Both the position numbers and the translations under genes were made by a program. A stretch of DNA of 64,000 nucleotides, taken from contig JALPQD010000137.1 of NCBI GenBank assembly GCA_023101885.1, forward strand, positions 1,426,001-1,490,000, in the 5' to 3' direction. The stretch is from Typhlomys cinereus. Its lineage: Eukaryota; Chordata; Mammalia; Rodentia; Platacanthomyidae. Below the pieces are notes generated by a model, which saw nothing but the letters and a program-made list of their open reading frames with translations, did not search any database and had not been told where the DNA came from. Shown piece after piece: positions 25,621 to 39,068 of this stretch (within the stretch, counting starts at the first letter, position 1; each line of letters opens with the position of its first letter).

Positions 25621-26339
25621 ATTACAGAGTTGTATACCCAATGGTGATCCCACTAAATTCCAATGGATAGTTCCAAATCCACAGTCACACAGGCAGCTCT
25701 GGCTAAACGCTGTGGAACACAAAGCAGAATTCGTGAATATGGGAAAGAGATCTGAGGGATTTGTAGGGAAGAAGGAGAACTGGCAGTGATGGAAGGGAGA
25801 TAAAAGATGATTCAGGAGCATAATTAGAATGAATGATAAACATGAATGAATTTTCAACAACATTAGTTTGAAAAAGTTCCCCACCCAACATTCCAGGGCC
25901 AATCAGGAGACAGGCCAAAAAAATGCTAAAGAAAAAGTTCTTATTTGGCGCAGTCGTAATACTAAACAGGGGCCAACTTTGATGTTACAGTGGCAGTAAA
26001 TCAGTGTACAAAGGCTCTTCTGCATTAAGTGCCATCTCCCCATGCATGCATGTGTTCTTCTCATATTGCTCTCACCCTCACTACTCCAAGTCATTATTCA
26101 CAACTGTATGACTCCTGATACTAAAGCCAAAGTTAATCAAGACTAAAATTTCTCTCAAAAATGTTTATTGTTACCTATATATTATCATCCTTCCTTCTAA
26201 ATGTCCTCACGCCAATATGCTCTATCTAGTTTCTTAACTTCCAGAAATACTCCAAGTTAAACAGCCAGGGATGAAGTGCTGAAGCCAGCATTTCCTTGTG
26301 AGGGAAAATGCATGTTAATTCTGGATCCTGTCACCTTAC

Positions 26340-26700
26340 TCAGTATTTTTCTAGTTTCATCAGTGCACCTGCAAATTCCATGATTTCATTTTTCTATGCA
26401 ACTGAATAAAATTCTATTGTGTATTAGGTACTATATTTTCATTATTCATTCATCAATCAATAAGCATTTAGAGTGTTTGCATTTACAAGGTATTGAACTA
26501 GTAACAGCAATGAACATAGATGAGCAAGTATCTCAATTAAAGTAAGATATTGAATCCTTTGGGAATATGCCTGGGAGAGGTATAGCTGGGTCAATGATAG
26601 GTTTTGGTTTATTTTTCCAGTTTTCAGAGACATCTCTAGATGATTTCCAAAGTGACTGCACTAAGGTTTCCCATAGAAAACAGTTTCTCTCAGCTTTAAT
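26340..26700 (-). mobile_element. L1M 3' fragment, antisense
   Basis: AATAAAATTCTATTGTGTAT, then CATTATTCATTCATCAATCA, then CCTTTGGGAATATGCCTGGG and GTATAGCTGGGTCAATGATA follow the reverse complement of the old L1M 3' region. The same region is present, better preserved, at 49.8-50.6 kb. Confidence 0.65.
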
Positions 26701-26799
26701 CAAAAGTCTTTATTTGTAGTAAATGGCGGTGAATGCAGAGACTCAATGCTAAATATAAGAGAAAGTTGAAGACTTGACCTGAAACAAGATATTTATACT

Positions 26800-28480
26800 A
26801 CCCCACTATCTCTTCCAAGATTCAGGGAACATTACAGAACAGGAGCAGGAAACATGAAAGACCTGGAAGAACCAAGAAAAAAGAAAAGAAAAGAAGCATC
26901 AAGTTACATATAAAGGCAAACCCATCAGAATAGCAGGTTTCTTAGCAGAAGTGCTAAAATTTGAGTAAATTTGAAATAATATACTTCACATTTTAGAAGT
27001 ACATAACTGTCAACCTAGATTACTGTGTCCAGAAAATTTATCCTTTGAAGTCAACAGAAAAATAAAGACCTTCTAGGATAAGCACTAGCCAGAAAATGTT
27101 CATGAGCACTGATCAAACACTAGAATGCTACAGAAGATACTTAAAAGAAATAAGAAGAAAATAAACACAAGCACCAAAACAGGAATGAATAAACATTACT
27201 AGAAGTAGAGAAGAACGCATGAAAGACAGCTACAAGAACAATCACAGGACATATCTGTCACTAATAACTCAGAACAGGAATGCCTCAGTTATCCAAATGA
27301 AGGACACAGAGTACACCTAGATTTAAAAAATAAGGCCAAGCTGCTTATTGACTACAAGAAATGCATCTCACTGGCAAAGAGAAACACGTCTTAAACGTGA
27401 AAAGATGAAAAAAAAATTCTTCCAAGTGAGAGGAAATTGAAAGCAAGTAGGATAAATATTATTCCTATCCAAAGGAATTTTAAAAATCAGACTTCAAACT
27501 AAACTCATCATAAGAGACAAAACTGATAAACAGAACCATCTATGGAAGGAATATAATAATTATAAATCCATAAGTAAGAGAATCACTACATCTAATGTCA
27601 TAAAACATACTATGAGAGATAAAAACTCAGACAGAGTGATAGTAGGAGATTTAAATATCCTACTTCTCAATATTGTGTGTCATCCATACGCAAAATCAGC
27701 AAACAAACTTCAGAAGAAAACTAAAGATTAAATGAACCTAGTGACAGAATACACATTCATCTTGTCAGACATTGGAATCTTTTCTAAAGTACATTTTAGG
27801 ATATAAATTTAGGAAATAAATTCTTATATTTCATCAGATTATAATGAAATAAATTAGTAATCTACAGAAGGTTAAGCATTGAAAATATACAAATGCATGG
27901 AGACTGCCCAATACATTTTTGTATTATAAAATTATAAAATTTTATAATATATTAATTATAATAATTTTATAATTTTTTAAAATCATTATAAAATCAGGAG
28001 GGAATTTTAAAATCTCAAAAGAATCCAATGAAAATGGCAATGTAGCATACCATTATCTGTAGGCTAGAGTGAACTCACTTCTAAGAGGAAAGTTGAGAGC
28101 TACAAATGCCTGAATTGAAAGATCGGACAAAGTTCTCCAATACATAAGCCAATATAATGGACCTCAGAATCTTAGAGAAATGGAAACATCCAATCTCATA
28201 ATTAGTGGAGGCAAAGAAATTCTAAACCTAAAGCTGAAATTAATAAAATGGAGAGGAAAGAGCAATACAAAGAGTCAAGAAAAATAAGTGTTTGTTCTTT
28301 AAAAGGATAAATATTAACAAATGCTTAGCCAGATAAACCAAAACATTGAGAAAAATAGAAATTAATAGTTAGAGACAAAACATGGTGAAGTGTGAGAAAC
28401 ATCAGTAGTAGTTGGTAAATATAAGAAAAATATTTGATATATCACTTTGAAAATATTAATACCACGAAAGCCATTGTTTT
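26800..28480 (+). pseudogene. Ancient L1M ORF1/ORF2 remnant
   Basis: GTGTCCAGAAAATTTATCC and AAATAAAGACCTTCTAGGAT mark the ORF1-end/inter-ORF zone. TACAAGAAATGCATCTCACT, GATAGTAGGAGATTTAAATA (endonuclease region) and AAGCCAGATAAAC-like sequence near 28330 follow ORF2 5' order. Many stops and indels are present, so no functional reverse transcriptase or endonuclease is encoded. It lies head-to-head with the antisense L1 fragment just before it. Confidence 0.65.
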
Positions 28481-28869
28481 ATACAAAGAATATATGCGAG
28501 TAAAAATACACATGAATAGATGATCAAATCAAAGAATACAAACTAATGAACTATAATGCAGTGGAATACAGCACTGATATGCCATCAAATTCCAATCTGC
28601 AACTAACTTTAAAGAAAGCACGGAGGTACCACTGCATGACTGGCTATGTAATTTCTACCTTACATGTAACTACACAACTGGTTTTAAATATGAAGCAAAA
28701 CAGATGGGCTGGTAAAGCCACAGGGCAGGCAGCTGCAAGTGGCCCCCATAGGAAAGGAAGGTGGCCTGCAGCAACTGGGGGTAGCAGGCAACTTGCAGCT
28801 ATCAGAGGTCCTGGGTTCTGCAGCTATATGAAGGGGTTCTGCCAACAGCCTTCTTAAGTTTGGGGAAAA

Positions 28870-29060
28870 AAAATTCTTTCCGGTGAAGCCTCCAGATCAA
28901 TGGGCAGCCTCATGCTGCACATTTGAAGGCAAATGAGAGTCCAAGAAAAGAGGCCAAGTAATCTGTGGCCAAACTCCTGGCTCACAGAAACCATGATGCT
29001 GCACGTGTATTTTACTTTAAGAAAAACACAAGGATTACAGTGGATTTTCATGTAATATAC
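28870..29060 (+). mobile_element. MLT1-like LTR 3' part
   Basis: GGCCAAACTCCTGGCTCACA, GAAACCATGATGC, then TTTTACTTTAAGAAAAAC follow the 3' region of an MLT1-type MaLR LTR. It is very degraded. Confidence 0.5.
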
Positions 29061-30030
29061 CTACAATGAGCTTATCCACAATTATCTGACAATGTTACAA
29101 TATAACCTCTTCTTCCAAATACGGTGCTTGTGAGGGAGGATTTTCTTCATGTATTTTAGCCAAACTCACTGAAACAGACTCAAGGAGAAAGCAGCTTTGA
29201 AGCTAAGCCAATCGTCCAAGGGATTTGCAAATGATACACAGTACCTCGCTTCTCACTAAACTTTAATTTCTGAAAGTAGCCATTTTTCATAAAAAAACAT
29301 TATCTTTTGCTTTCAATGGAGTCATTTTAAATCAGTTAAATAGTTTTAATTCCACGGTACTAGTACACTGCTCACAAATATCTCTTTAAGCTCTTTCTGA
29401 GTGAAGAAGGATATTGAGGCCAACGGATCCTCTTTTCTGCCTGTTGTGTTTATCTCTGTTCTATTCACTCATTACATTGGCGGCTATAGACATATTATGT
29501 GGACTCACCTGGCATTGGTTGATGGTTTTCGATCAGTGTGCATATGTCTCTCCAACTAGATGGTGGGACTGATGGAAATGGACTATGATATATGCAGCCG
29601 ACCAGTGCTCAAACACACTCCCTCTGCCTACCCCACTGATAGCTTAATTTTAGACTGGCTAGAAATATAATTTATATAAACCACTGTGCAGGCCACCTGC
29701 TTGATGAAGACAGGACACACGGAAGAGAGAATACAGGCCATCTCTGAGTCTCAAAAGGGTAGCCTACAAAGACAGATAAGAACAAGGGCACAGATACCCA
29801 AATCTTCTAAGAATAATAGCAGATGAAAGATATCAGACCATATAATACTCAGTTCACATTAAAACAGAAAGCATGCTAGTTTTAGACCATTGTGAGGCAA
29901 AATAAAATTCAAAAGGAATGAAATAAGTTAAAGGAAATCAATTGCAAATAAAAGAGTCAGCAGAACTCCCCACAGTGTCTGCTACTGTAAAAACAGGAAA
30001 ACAACACAATAAACGGAGCAGCAACTACTA
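29061..30030. other. Unique sequence
   Basis: No gene or clear repeat is recognised. Confidence 0.4.
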
Positions 30031-30035
30031 CAGGA

Positions 30036-30425
30036 TGAAATTGTGCCCTTCCCATAATATCTTGAGGTTAGCTGTGAATGTGACCCTGACTTAGAAATAC
30101 GCCTTTGCAAACAGAATGAAGTTAGCATAAAGCTGTTGGGGTGGGCCTTCAACCAGCGTTCTAGTACAAGAGGAGAACACTCAGGGATAGGAGGACACAT
30201 AAGGATGGAGGAACAGATCGGACAGAGCAGTCACAGGTAAGGAGCTCTGGGGCCATGAAGCTGGAAAAGTCAAGACAAGATCCTTGCCTGGGGCTTTGAG
30301 GAGAGCAGGGCCCTGCAATGCTTTGATTCTTAAGCCTCCAGACATTACGCAAATAACTTTCCCCTGTTTTGAGGCACGGAATCTGTTGTATTTGTCATGG
30401 CAACAGTAAAAAACTAACATAGTAG
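30036..30425 (+). mobile_element. MaLR/ERVL-like LTR
   Basis: GGGTGGGCCTTCAACCAGC, TTCTTAAGCCTCCAGACATT and TTGTATTTGTCATGGCAACA, ...AACTAACATAGTA follow the order of an old MaLR/ERVL LTR, with a GTGACCCTGACTTAGAAATA 5' part. No internal retroviral sequence accompanies it. Confidence 0.55.
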
Positions 30426-31179
30426 AATGAGGGGTCCCTCACCTCCCACAGTCTCATTTCCAAGTAGCCCTTCCTCACCCACAGACAAAAGAAGAATGAA
30501 AGGGAGAAAACTCTGAAATGCAGCTTTAGCTACAGTAATCCACACGAAATATTTTTTTAAAAGAAATTTCTGAACTTTAGTTACATTTCTTTTTAAAGTT
30601 CTCAGAAAATGCTTCTGATCAAACACGGCTGTCAAAACTCAAACCCACTGAATCTCTACCAATGTGCCTATAAATACAGAGACAAGGATTATTTACCCAG
30701 CTCGCATTTCCTCTACTCTGCAGTACAAAAGAAAGTAATCCAGACCTAACATTTAAAGTTACCTACACTATTACTATGTCACAAAAGAAACATGAGATGA
30801 TGACAAGGAGAACTCTACTTCTCCAAGACTGCGTCAACCACAGGGACCTTTGCTAAGATGACTCCTAGCTCCTGTGCCCGCCTCCTGCAAGGCTCCACAT
30901 CAAAATCTTATCTCCATTATACATGTCAGTTACTTGCCATTGTAATCTGCAGAAAAATTCATTTAATCACATAATACATACCTCATTTTAGGAATTTAAC
31001 TTCAGACCCACTATTTTAATCTATAAAGCAATCAAGTCTTAGAGCTGTGGGGATTTCCAGTCACCTGGCCTGATGGTCTACTTATCATTCCAAAATATCA
31101 AATATCTAACTATGATACCTAGCCCATTAGTAGGAAGTAAGATTGATTTAGTTATGTCCCGACTACCTTTTTATTTCCC

Positions 31180-31620
31180 TTTATTCTTTGAAATTTTCAT
31201 AACAAACAGAATGAGTTTATGACCTTGTTCCCCACCCCCTCCTTTCCCATCAACTTCCTTCCCATCCTCCCTCCAGTTCACTAATCCAACCACCTCCCTC
31301 CCACTCTCATGTCACCCTGCATGTGTAGACCATAGGACTCTTTTTGAGATACCTGTACTAACAGGAACCCGGGCATGTGTGGTAGTACTAGCTACCCTCC
31401 AGTGGGCACATCTACTGGTGGGAAAGCCCCCTTCTCTTGTCCAGCACTTGCCCCCAAAGTTTTCTCTGGGTATAGCTGTTTCTTCTGAGATCTTCACTCA
31501 TCCATGGGGGGAAGTCTTTTTAAGAGACAAAAATAGAATTTTAAAAGAAATCAGATCATCATTCACAGTAAGGGAAAGTTTCTTCTGGAACTTTTGTCTC
31601 TGGGGCAGCTGTTGAGGGTC
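31180..31620 (-). mobile_element. L1 3' UTR, antisense
   Basis: On the minus strand a polypurine tract (31213-31300) is followed by ATGAAAATTTCAAAGAATAA, the usual end of a rodent L1. The transcript would end near 31180. This copy is sense with PARD3B. Confidence 0.6.
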
Positions 31621-32082
31621 TTAAAGGGAAATGTCAATTCTCACTGTGTTTCTCAGTCCAAACTCTGGCAGAAACCTATGGCTTGCGCACACTAGGCACT
31701 TGAGAGTTTAATAAAGAATTCATTTATAAAGGCTTGTCAGATAAGAAAACCATCCGGGACATCATATGGAACAGTGCTGAGTCCTTGCCATCATCTAAGA
31801 CCCAAGGGACCAGGGAAAGTAGATGATGCAGAGGAAACAGGCTGTGGGTGGGCGATGTGTCATGAGCTCTGGCCTTTAAGAAAGGGTCAGAGCCAGGCAT
31901 TGTGACTTAGCAGGGAGGGAGCCTCCTCAATAACTTGCCCTGGCTGAAAGTTAGAGGGCAGGAGTTCCTGCTGCTCAGTTCCCTATGTGCAGAGAACTTA
32001 GAGAAGGGAAAAACAGAGTATGGAGAAGAAGAGGGTTTTGGTCAATGAGACTCTGCCAAAAACTGTCTAAATACCTCAAGAC

Positions 32083-32342
32083 TGGAGACAGCAGAGTGGA
32101 CAAGGTGCCTGTCATACAAGTGTGGGGACCAGGGTTCAGATTCATAGAACTCACAGAAACTGACCAAGTTGGCTAACCAGACTAGCTGACCTATAAACTC
32201 TTTTATTTATTAAAGCAAGTTTTCTCAACTGAACCCAATGTGGAGAGTATTTCAGGAAGACACTCAGCATCAACTTCAGGCCTTCAGGTTTATACACGTA
32301 AGCGTGCAACGCCCCCTCCAAACACACACACACACACACAAG
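32083..32342 (+). mobile_element. B3-like SINE
   Basis: GTGGACAAGGTGCCTGTCAT, ACAAGTGTGGGGACCAGGGT and a terminal (AC)n at 32325-32341 fit a B3/B2-type SINE. The head is diverged. Confidence 0.6.
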
Positions 32343-33007
32343 TAAAAGCCATCAATAGCCTTTAATGGATTCATTAGCTTAGTCTCACAACTTCTATTTC
32401 TGGACACTTTTTCACCTTTTCAAATCCTAATCTTGAATCAAAGCTCTAATACAGTGCCAAAACCTGATACAAAAGCCTGGCATTTTTATGAGCTCATGAT
32501 TTATGATCTCAGCCTGGCCCTCACAGTTCTCATAACCCTTTCACCTGACCTCAGCCTCCCTCCTCTTCTCCCCTGTTGGGAAGTGGCATATTTAAGGCCA
32601 CAGACCATCTCTTCGTTATCTGTGTACTTCCAGCCTGGGGGCCCAGAACACAGGTACATTCACTGAAAGCTTCTTCAGTGGGAACATGTACGGCTTAGAC
32701 AGCTTTCTCTCTACACCTTAGTTATCTTGGGTCCAGAGCCTCCAAGTCATCTGCTCTCCTGCATCAGCTCTGCTCCCCAGCCAGGCAGGAGCCAGTTCCA
32801 TAGCTTGCAGTCTCAGCTCCCTTTGGTCACAGAAGGCCAATTGAACTGATCACCACTGGCTGAGGATGCTTCCTTGACCCCTCCTGCTCTTTACTAGTCC
32901 CCACAATGGCTGGGTCTGGCCTGCTCACTCTTTACTTCTCCCTTCCCAAATCGCTCTTAGGAAACTTCCTCTCTTCTTCTTGCTTCATCCTCCAAAACAA
33001 ACAAAAA

Positions 33008-33097
33008 TCCTGCCTCGGTGGGAAGTGGCTCACACAGGCCATCCCAGCACTGTGGAGGATAGCCATGATTTCAAGACTAGCCTGAATCAGAGTGACC
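33008..33097 (+). mobile_element. B1-like SINE remnant
   Basis: AAGTGGCTCACACAGGCCAT, CCCAGCACTGTGGAGGATAG and AAGACTAGCCTGAATCAGAG follow a B1 in order. The tail has become the adjoining (TC)n tract. Confidence 0.6.
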
Positions 33098-33108
33098 CCT
33101 CTCTCTCT

Positions 33109-33185
<77 letters not shown>

Positions 33186-33214
33186 ACATGCACATGCACA
33201 TGCACACACACACA
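33098..33214. repeat. Compound (TC)n(AC)n microsatellite
   Basis: A TC run to about 33160 is followed directly by an AC run with ATGC interruptions. Confidence 0.95.
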
Positions 33215-34600
33215 CGAGACAAGGTGGTCAGGCTGCCCTGTCTTTTCTAGTTATTGACCTATGCAAGTATCCATTCATCTCCAAAATCCTTCAGTTCCCA
33301 GAGTTAAATTTGCCCAACTCCCCACCAGCCGCAGGAGCATGCCCTGCACTGTTTAGGTATGCTGCTGGCTCTTTCTATGGGATAGGGACTGTGTCTGTAT
33401 CAACCCTCACCTGAAGCACAAAATATCCTGCTTTACCCAAAGTGGCTCTCTAAATCTCCCCAGTCACCACACTGAATTTTAGATTGTTTTACAAAACTGA
33501 TGGAGGCCTCAGTGAACACAGAATAAGAGATAGAGGTTATTTTCCTTCATTCTGCAGACAAGCAACCCAAGATTCTCCAACCCTCTGCAGATACAGGCCA
33601 CCTCTAATCTTTGCTGAGAGATTACCACTTCTAGGTTTATGGATCTATGAATGAATAATGATCAAATTGATGTCTGACTTTGATTAAAAGGCATCAAAAG
33701 CAGAGCACTAGAACTTCACGATTAATCCTTCACTTCTTCTGAAAATGTGGCAATGAAAGGGGTCTCATGATATGCCCTGTCAGCGTGGTTCTCTAACCTA
33801 CCAAGACATAAGTGGAAAGCAGAGGACATTCCATCTGTCATCTTCTGCCATACCAAGACGGCCCCTCTGCCTACTATTCCTGGACCTAAGACCACCTGAG
33901 AGTTTAACAACCTCACCTTGCATCAGAAGACAGGGGCAACATAGACTTTACTTATCTGGACAACATTTGGCATTGTATCTGATAGAGACTAAATTGAGAG
34001 TAAAACCTTTTTAACCAGTCTGTCTTCTGATATCCTGCAATTGCATCGCAGCACAATCCAAAGTAAGAGACAGTACTGCAATCAGAAGATGGGCTGAGCC
34101 CAGCCACAGGGGGTACACATACCTAATGTTAGCAGTCCCTGAGACACAGATATCACGCCTCTGCAAAACGAACCATCAAAACAGAGGGAATCCAGCAACA
34201 CTTTTTAAAATCAACATGAAATTAATGAATACAATACTGAGAATCAAACATTGCTCAAATATAAAAGACTGTATTGCACACGTCTCCATAAAGAGAAATC
34301 ATTATAGGGTTGCTTCATTGAAAATCAGAACTGTAGAGCACTCAGTCTCAAACATCTGAAAAATAAGTCAACCTGTCAGAATCCCAAGCTGTTATTTAAG
34401 ACAATCAGGGTGGCAGATATAATGGACCACTAAACGACTGCTGCAGCAAATGCTGATATGATGAGGCATTTGAAGATAATCAAGAGAAAAGTTGCACTTA
34501 GACTTTAAAAACTCTGCCACATATAGCAATCTCAAACTCACAAATACCAGACTGACTACAAGGTCAACTTCACTTTTGTAAAAGAAATGGAAAAAGTTGG
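33215..34600. other. Unique sequence
   Basis: No feature recognised; an open frame covering 32980-33414 is only the read-through of the microsatellite. Confidence 0.4.
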
Positions 34601-34633
34601 TACAATTTAGCCAGCAGTTTTAGTATCCAGTCT

Positions 34634-34735
34634 ATGTATCAGATACTGTACTAAAAGCAGGAACAAGAAAATAAAAAAAGACATTCTCTGCTTCTCACAG
34701 CTTTACAGGATTATATGGGAGGCAAAATGATCGCA
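34634..34735 (+). mobile_element. L2-like fragment
   Basis: CTATGTATCAGATACTGTAC, TAAAAGCAGGAACAAGAAAA and ACAGGATTATATGGGAGGC resemble the common L2-type motif (table of 'size of population'-like tract seen in many mammalian L2 ends). Assignment is weak. Confidence 0.35.
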
Positions 34736-35227
34736 GCATGTGGCATAGTCTGTCAGGTCACTAGGTTGTAGCCTAGTATACTTAGGGCACAAGTACAAGT
34801 GTGGTCCACCATCCTACAGACTAAATGCCAAACCTTCAAAACGTTCTATCCATGTTTGTCATGCAGCACAAGGGAGAAGATATGAGGGTAACTGAATCTG
34901 CAGGGACAATGGTCAAGGGAATTGCATAGATCAGAGCTTACATTCTTTCACTAGGTAAGAGAATCCCTTGATATTATGTTGTTGGGATTTGGGGGAATTC
35001 CCATTGCTCAGTAGACCATGATTGAAATAAAGCATAATGGAAGATGTGTTTTACAAAACCAAAGCACAAACACAAAAAGGTCTGAGAACCCACACTTGAG
35101 GCTAAGACATAGTCAAGATGAAAGTGGGAGAGGGATCCTACAGAACAGGAGGTTGGGGACTCACCCTGAAGGACAGGAAGATGTGTCCACAGTCAGGGAG
35201 AAAGCCTGAACAAATATATATGAAATA

Positions 35228-35560
35228 GTTACTCTTGTGTATTGCTGTGAATGAGCACCCAAAGTCAAGCAAGTTAGGTCAGAAAGGGAGGTTTATTCAG
35301 CTTACAGTTCCAGAGGGGAGATACAGTCTTTCATGGATGATTGGCCTAAGCTGGAGACAGACTGCATCACACCCATCTGAGAGGCTGAGAGTTACCAGGC
35401 TGCTTGCTGCAAAGGTAGACTCTTCCTGATGTAGGGTGGGACTAATCCACCTCAAGGCCCACCCCTTGTGACTGCCTTCCTCCAGCAAGGCTCCACCCCT
35501 CAAAGGTGCCATAACCCTCCCAAACACATGAGACTGTGGGGGACACGTGTCAAACCATGA
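35228..35560 (+). mobile_element. Mid-copy rodent repeat, copy A
   Basis: It shares a full-length layout with copy B at 50087-50450: GTTACTCTT...TTGCTGTGAA, GTTTATTCAGCTTACAGTTC, CAGAGGGGAGATACAGTC, GTAGGGTGGGACTAATC, GCCTTCCTCCAGCAAGGCTC, ACACATGAGACTGTGGGGGA and a CCATGA end. It resembles rodent hAT-like/RMER-type interspersed repeats; I cannot fix the family. A (TA)n run follows at 35563-35582. Confidence 0.65.
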
Positions 35561-36403
35561 CTATATATATATATATATATATAACCTTTAAAAAACCTGG
35601 CAATAAAGTTATAAAATATACTGGGAATGGTACTATTGAGGTCACTAGCATTGCACTTCAATGTCCTCAATGGAAAATAATTACAGGGGCTGTAGTTTCC
35701 ACTAAAGAAGTAAGAGACAGAATGTTTTTGGGGTGGTGGAAAGTTAGAAGCCAAACTAGGAGATATGCTAAGTGTCAAAGGAACTCGGTGATCAATTAAA
35801 CATGTGATGGAAGATGAATGAGGAGAATTCATCATGGTATGATAGGACAGGCAGGTGTGGAACAGAGCAATCAACAAACAGGTTACAGGAAATTCATTTG
35901 GTGTAGTCCTGAGGTTGGTAGATTACAGAGACTAGAATAGAACAAGCTGAGAACCACTGGTGCATATCGGGGAACAGGTGAAACCATGGCATACGGGATA
36001 CTGCGAACAAGGGAAGTGCATCGATGCACCAGCACACAGGAGCTAGGTGAGGGATATCTCTGAAGGCTAAGAAGAAGGTCAGCAAGATGGCACCACAGGT
36101 AAAAAGCCTAATAATCTGAGTTTTATCATCAGAAGCCATATAAAAGTAGAAGGAGGTAACCATTCTACAAAATTATCCTCTGACTTCCCACTTAGAGAGA
36201 GAGAGAGAAACAGTAATAAAACCAGTTTTGTTTTAAAAAAACTAAGAAAATTTATCAATTCTAGAACATTCATGCAAAAAGAATTTTAAAGAGTGGAACA
36301 TCATCAAAATCCAAATTAAACCATACAATGAGATCCAGTTACCAAGTCTTGACAATCTTGATGAGAACCATTTAGATGATGAAAGTATAAAAACCTAAAT
36401 AAG

Positions 36404-36663
36404 AGCTGGAGAGATGACACGGGTTAAGCCTCTGCCTCACAGCAAAAGGACTTGAATTTGGATCCCAGATCCCACCTTAACATCTCCAGGTGGAAATGGC
36501 AGTGGCCTGTACTTCTGACCCTGGAAGTTTGAGCCTGGGATATTCCACAGCAAAGCCAAAAGGAGGTAAAGCAATCCAGGACGATTCCCAAACTCACCCT
36601 TGGACTTCCCACAGTCATGCACAGTGCTCTCTGATACATATATATATAGAGAGAGAGAGGAAA
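36404..36663 (+). mobile_element. Older SINE, subfamily 2
   Basis: It has the same tRNA-like head and the body GGCCTGTACTTCTGACCCTG, CAATCCAGGACGATTCCCAA. The flanks AACCTAAATAAG and AGCCTAGGTAAG are diverged copies of one target-site duplication. The tail is (TA)n(GA)n. Confidence 0.8.
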
Positions 36664-37689
36664 AAAGCCTAGGTAAGCCAATTTGGTGATAAAAACTTAA
36701 CAGAAACACCTAGTTCCTTGCATAGTTTTCTGAAAGTTTCCCTCTATATTCATATAAATATTTCATACCGATCAAACTGCATAAAATATTAAGATATTTT
36801 AATAAAAATACTAAAAAAATGAAAATTTCTTACAGCAACACCCACCAGTCACCCCAATCTAGCGACCCCAGCCTGGTCACAGTGAGCGTGTTCACCATCC
36901 CCCTCCCTGGACTTCCTTCAACCACTTTGCTGCCTGCACTTGGAATCCCCATCTTTCCTCCACACAGCTTTAACAGCTTCCTTTTCAAAAAGAATTCCTC
37001 TTCTACGTTGTGTCTCAACAGACAAATCAGACTACAAACCTCATCAAGCCAGACATTGGTGGACTTACCGTCATGTCCCTGTGACAAGAGTCCAGAGAGC
37101 TATGTTAACTGAATTTCAGTCCCTGATGCAATCCTCTCCCATGAATGTGGGCTGGACCTATGACTTGCACTAATGGAATGTGGAAGCAATAGAATGTGGA
37201 AGTGTATGCAGGCCCATTGCAGGGTTGAAGCCTAACAACACCTGATTGCATCCATGTCTTTTGTATACTTTGAAGCCCTGAGAAGACACATGGACATATG
37301 AATCACAAGAATGTGTGTAAAGAAAATCAGGTCCTGATACTGGTGGAAAAGAGCAAAGGAGGACAGCTAACAGCAAGAACACTGGTCTGAGACAAAGGTT
37401 CCCACAAAATATGCAGTTGGCTAGTCAACCCATCTGACTTGAACCAGACAGGAGCAAACATCCTGAGTCCCAGACTGAAAGAGCATCATGCTAAGCCTTT
37501 GCTATGTGCTTCATCCAAATTCCTGACCTAGCCAATCATATTTTAGTGTTTTATTCATTTGGGACAAGTTCATAAATAGAAAGGAGATAATTGCAATAGA
37601 TAGTATTTGATACATATAACATGCCAACTAAAAGTACAACAGAATTCATTATTAATCTACTTTCTTCTTGTAGACAGAGAACTTGCAAT

Positions 37690-37970
37690 GAATGAAACAA
37701 AGATCCCACATTTATTGAACTGAATATTCTATTCCAAGAAGATAATTCATTTATTTAAAATAAATAGCATGCTAGGAACAGAGAGGTGGTTAGGAAGAAA
37801 GGCTTCCAGGAGAAGAAAATGATTTAAGTTGGAAAGGTTAAGGGAAGGAAGCAGATGGATAAATGGATAAAATATTTCAGGCAGAGAAAACAGCATATTA
37901 GGTTGGAGACTGGAATGGTAGATGGACTTGCCAAGAGATCCGTGTGACTCTGGAAAGTAGGAGACAAGAG
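37690..37970 (+). mobile_element. L2-like fragment
   Basis: CAAAGATCCCACATTTATTG, then GAGAGGTGGTTAGGAAGAAA, TATTTCAGGCAGAGAAAACA, GCATATTAGGTTGGAGAC follow a common L2-type tract. It is old and diverged. Confidence 0.45.
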
Positions 37971-38324
37971 GGAATGACTCTTGTCAAGAGGGAGCCCATG
38001 TCAAACTCAGCAAGCACACCCAGGTTCCATGAGTCACTAATGCACACAGACAGCATGGGACACATGTGACGATTCATGAGTGAAAGGATGCAGAGCAGAA
38101 TTAGGCAAAGAGAAGCATGTGGTATAAATTCAGGAGGAAGCTAGGAGCATGCTGCAAGGACCCTCTCCCAGTGGAGAGGGCGCACTGAGCTCTCCTAGAG
38201 ATGAGTTGTCCCTGCATATGTGTGTGGTGCTGCCTTCCAGGGAAAGTCATTAGAGACATCCAAGGCATTACTAGACGGTGGTCACAAAGGTACCTTCCAC
38301 TTAACATGGTTGTGAATTCTAGCA

Positions 38325-38331
38325 TACACAT

Positions 38332-38401
<70 letters not shown>
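38325..38401. repeat. (AC)n(AG)n microsatellite
   Basis: A short AC run passes into a long AG run (38341-38400) with one GG interruption. Confidence 0.95.
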
Positions 38402-38404
<3 letters not shown>

Positions 38405-38739
38405 AGTATCCAGCATAGGTCATAGCTTTTTGCTTGTTTGTTTTCATAATCTTGACTCAGTGAGCTTCTCTTCTTGGAGAACAGTACGGCCCCTTCGTAA
38501 ACCTAAGTACCGGTAGCAGCCAGCAGGCTGGTCTACTGGCAGCAGCCTCATACCTGCCTCGCTGTCTTTCTGAACAGATTGCTAGGTCATGTAGCATCTT
38601 ATAGGCCTCCAAGAGAGATTGAAACCCTCACAGAAAACTGAGGGAAACATGACATGACTTGAGGAAGCTATAAATGATTATTGCATCTTAAATGTTGAGA
38701 AAGTCCTGAAGTGACAGGCAAAAATAGGAAAGAATCAAA

Positions 38740-39015
38740 ATACAGGGCTAGGGGTCATAGTTTCATGGTAGTATGCTTTCTGCACCAACATGAGAACCTC
38801 ACTTTCAGCTCTGGCAACCACATAAAAAGGTAAACATAGTTGCTTATGCTTGCAATCCTAGTGCTGGGGAGACAGAAAAAGGTTGATCCCTGAGGCTCAC
38901 TGGTCAGGCAGTCTAATCTAACTGACAAATTAGACATTCCAGTGAGAGATTTTGTTTCAAAGCCAAGTGGTGGACAACCATCAAGGGAATATACCCAAGG
39001 CTAACTCCTCTGACC

Positions 39016-39068
<53 letters not shown>

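Noticed and set aside
26800..28480. A functional LINE-1 open reading frame
   Set aside because: Frames are broken by many stops and indels; only nucleotide similarity in order remains.
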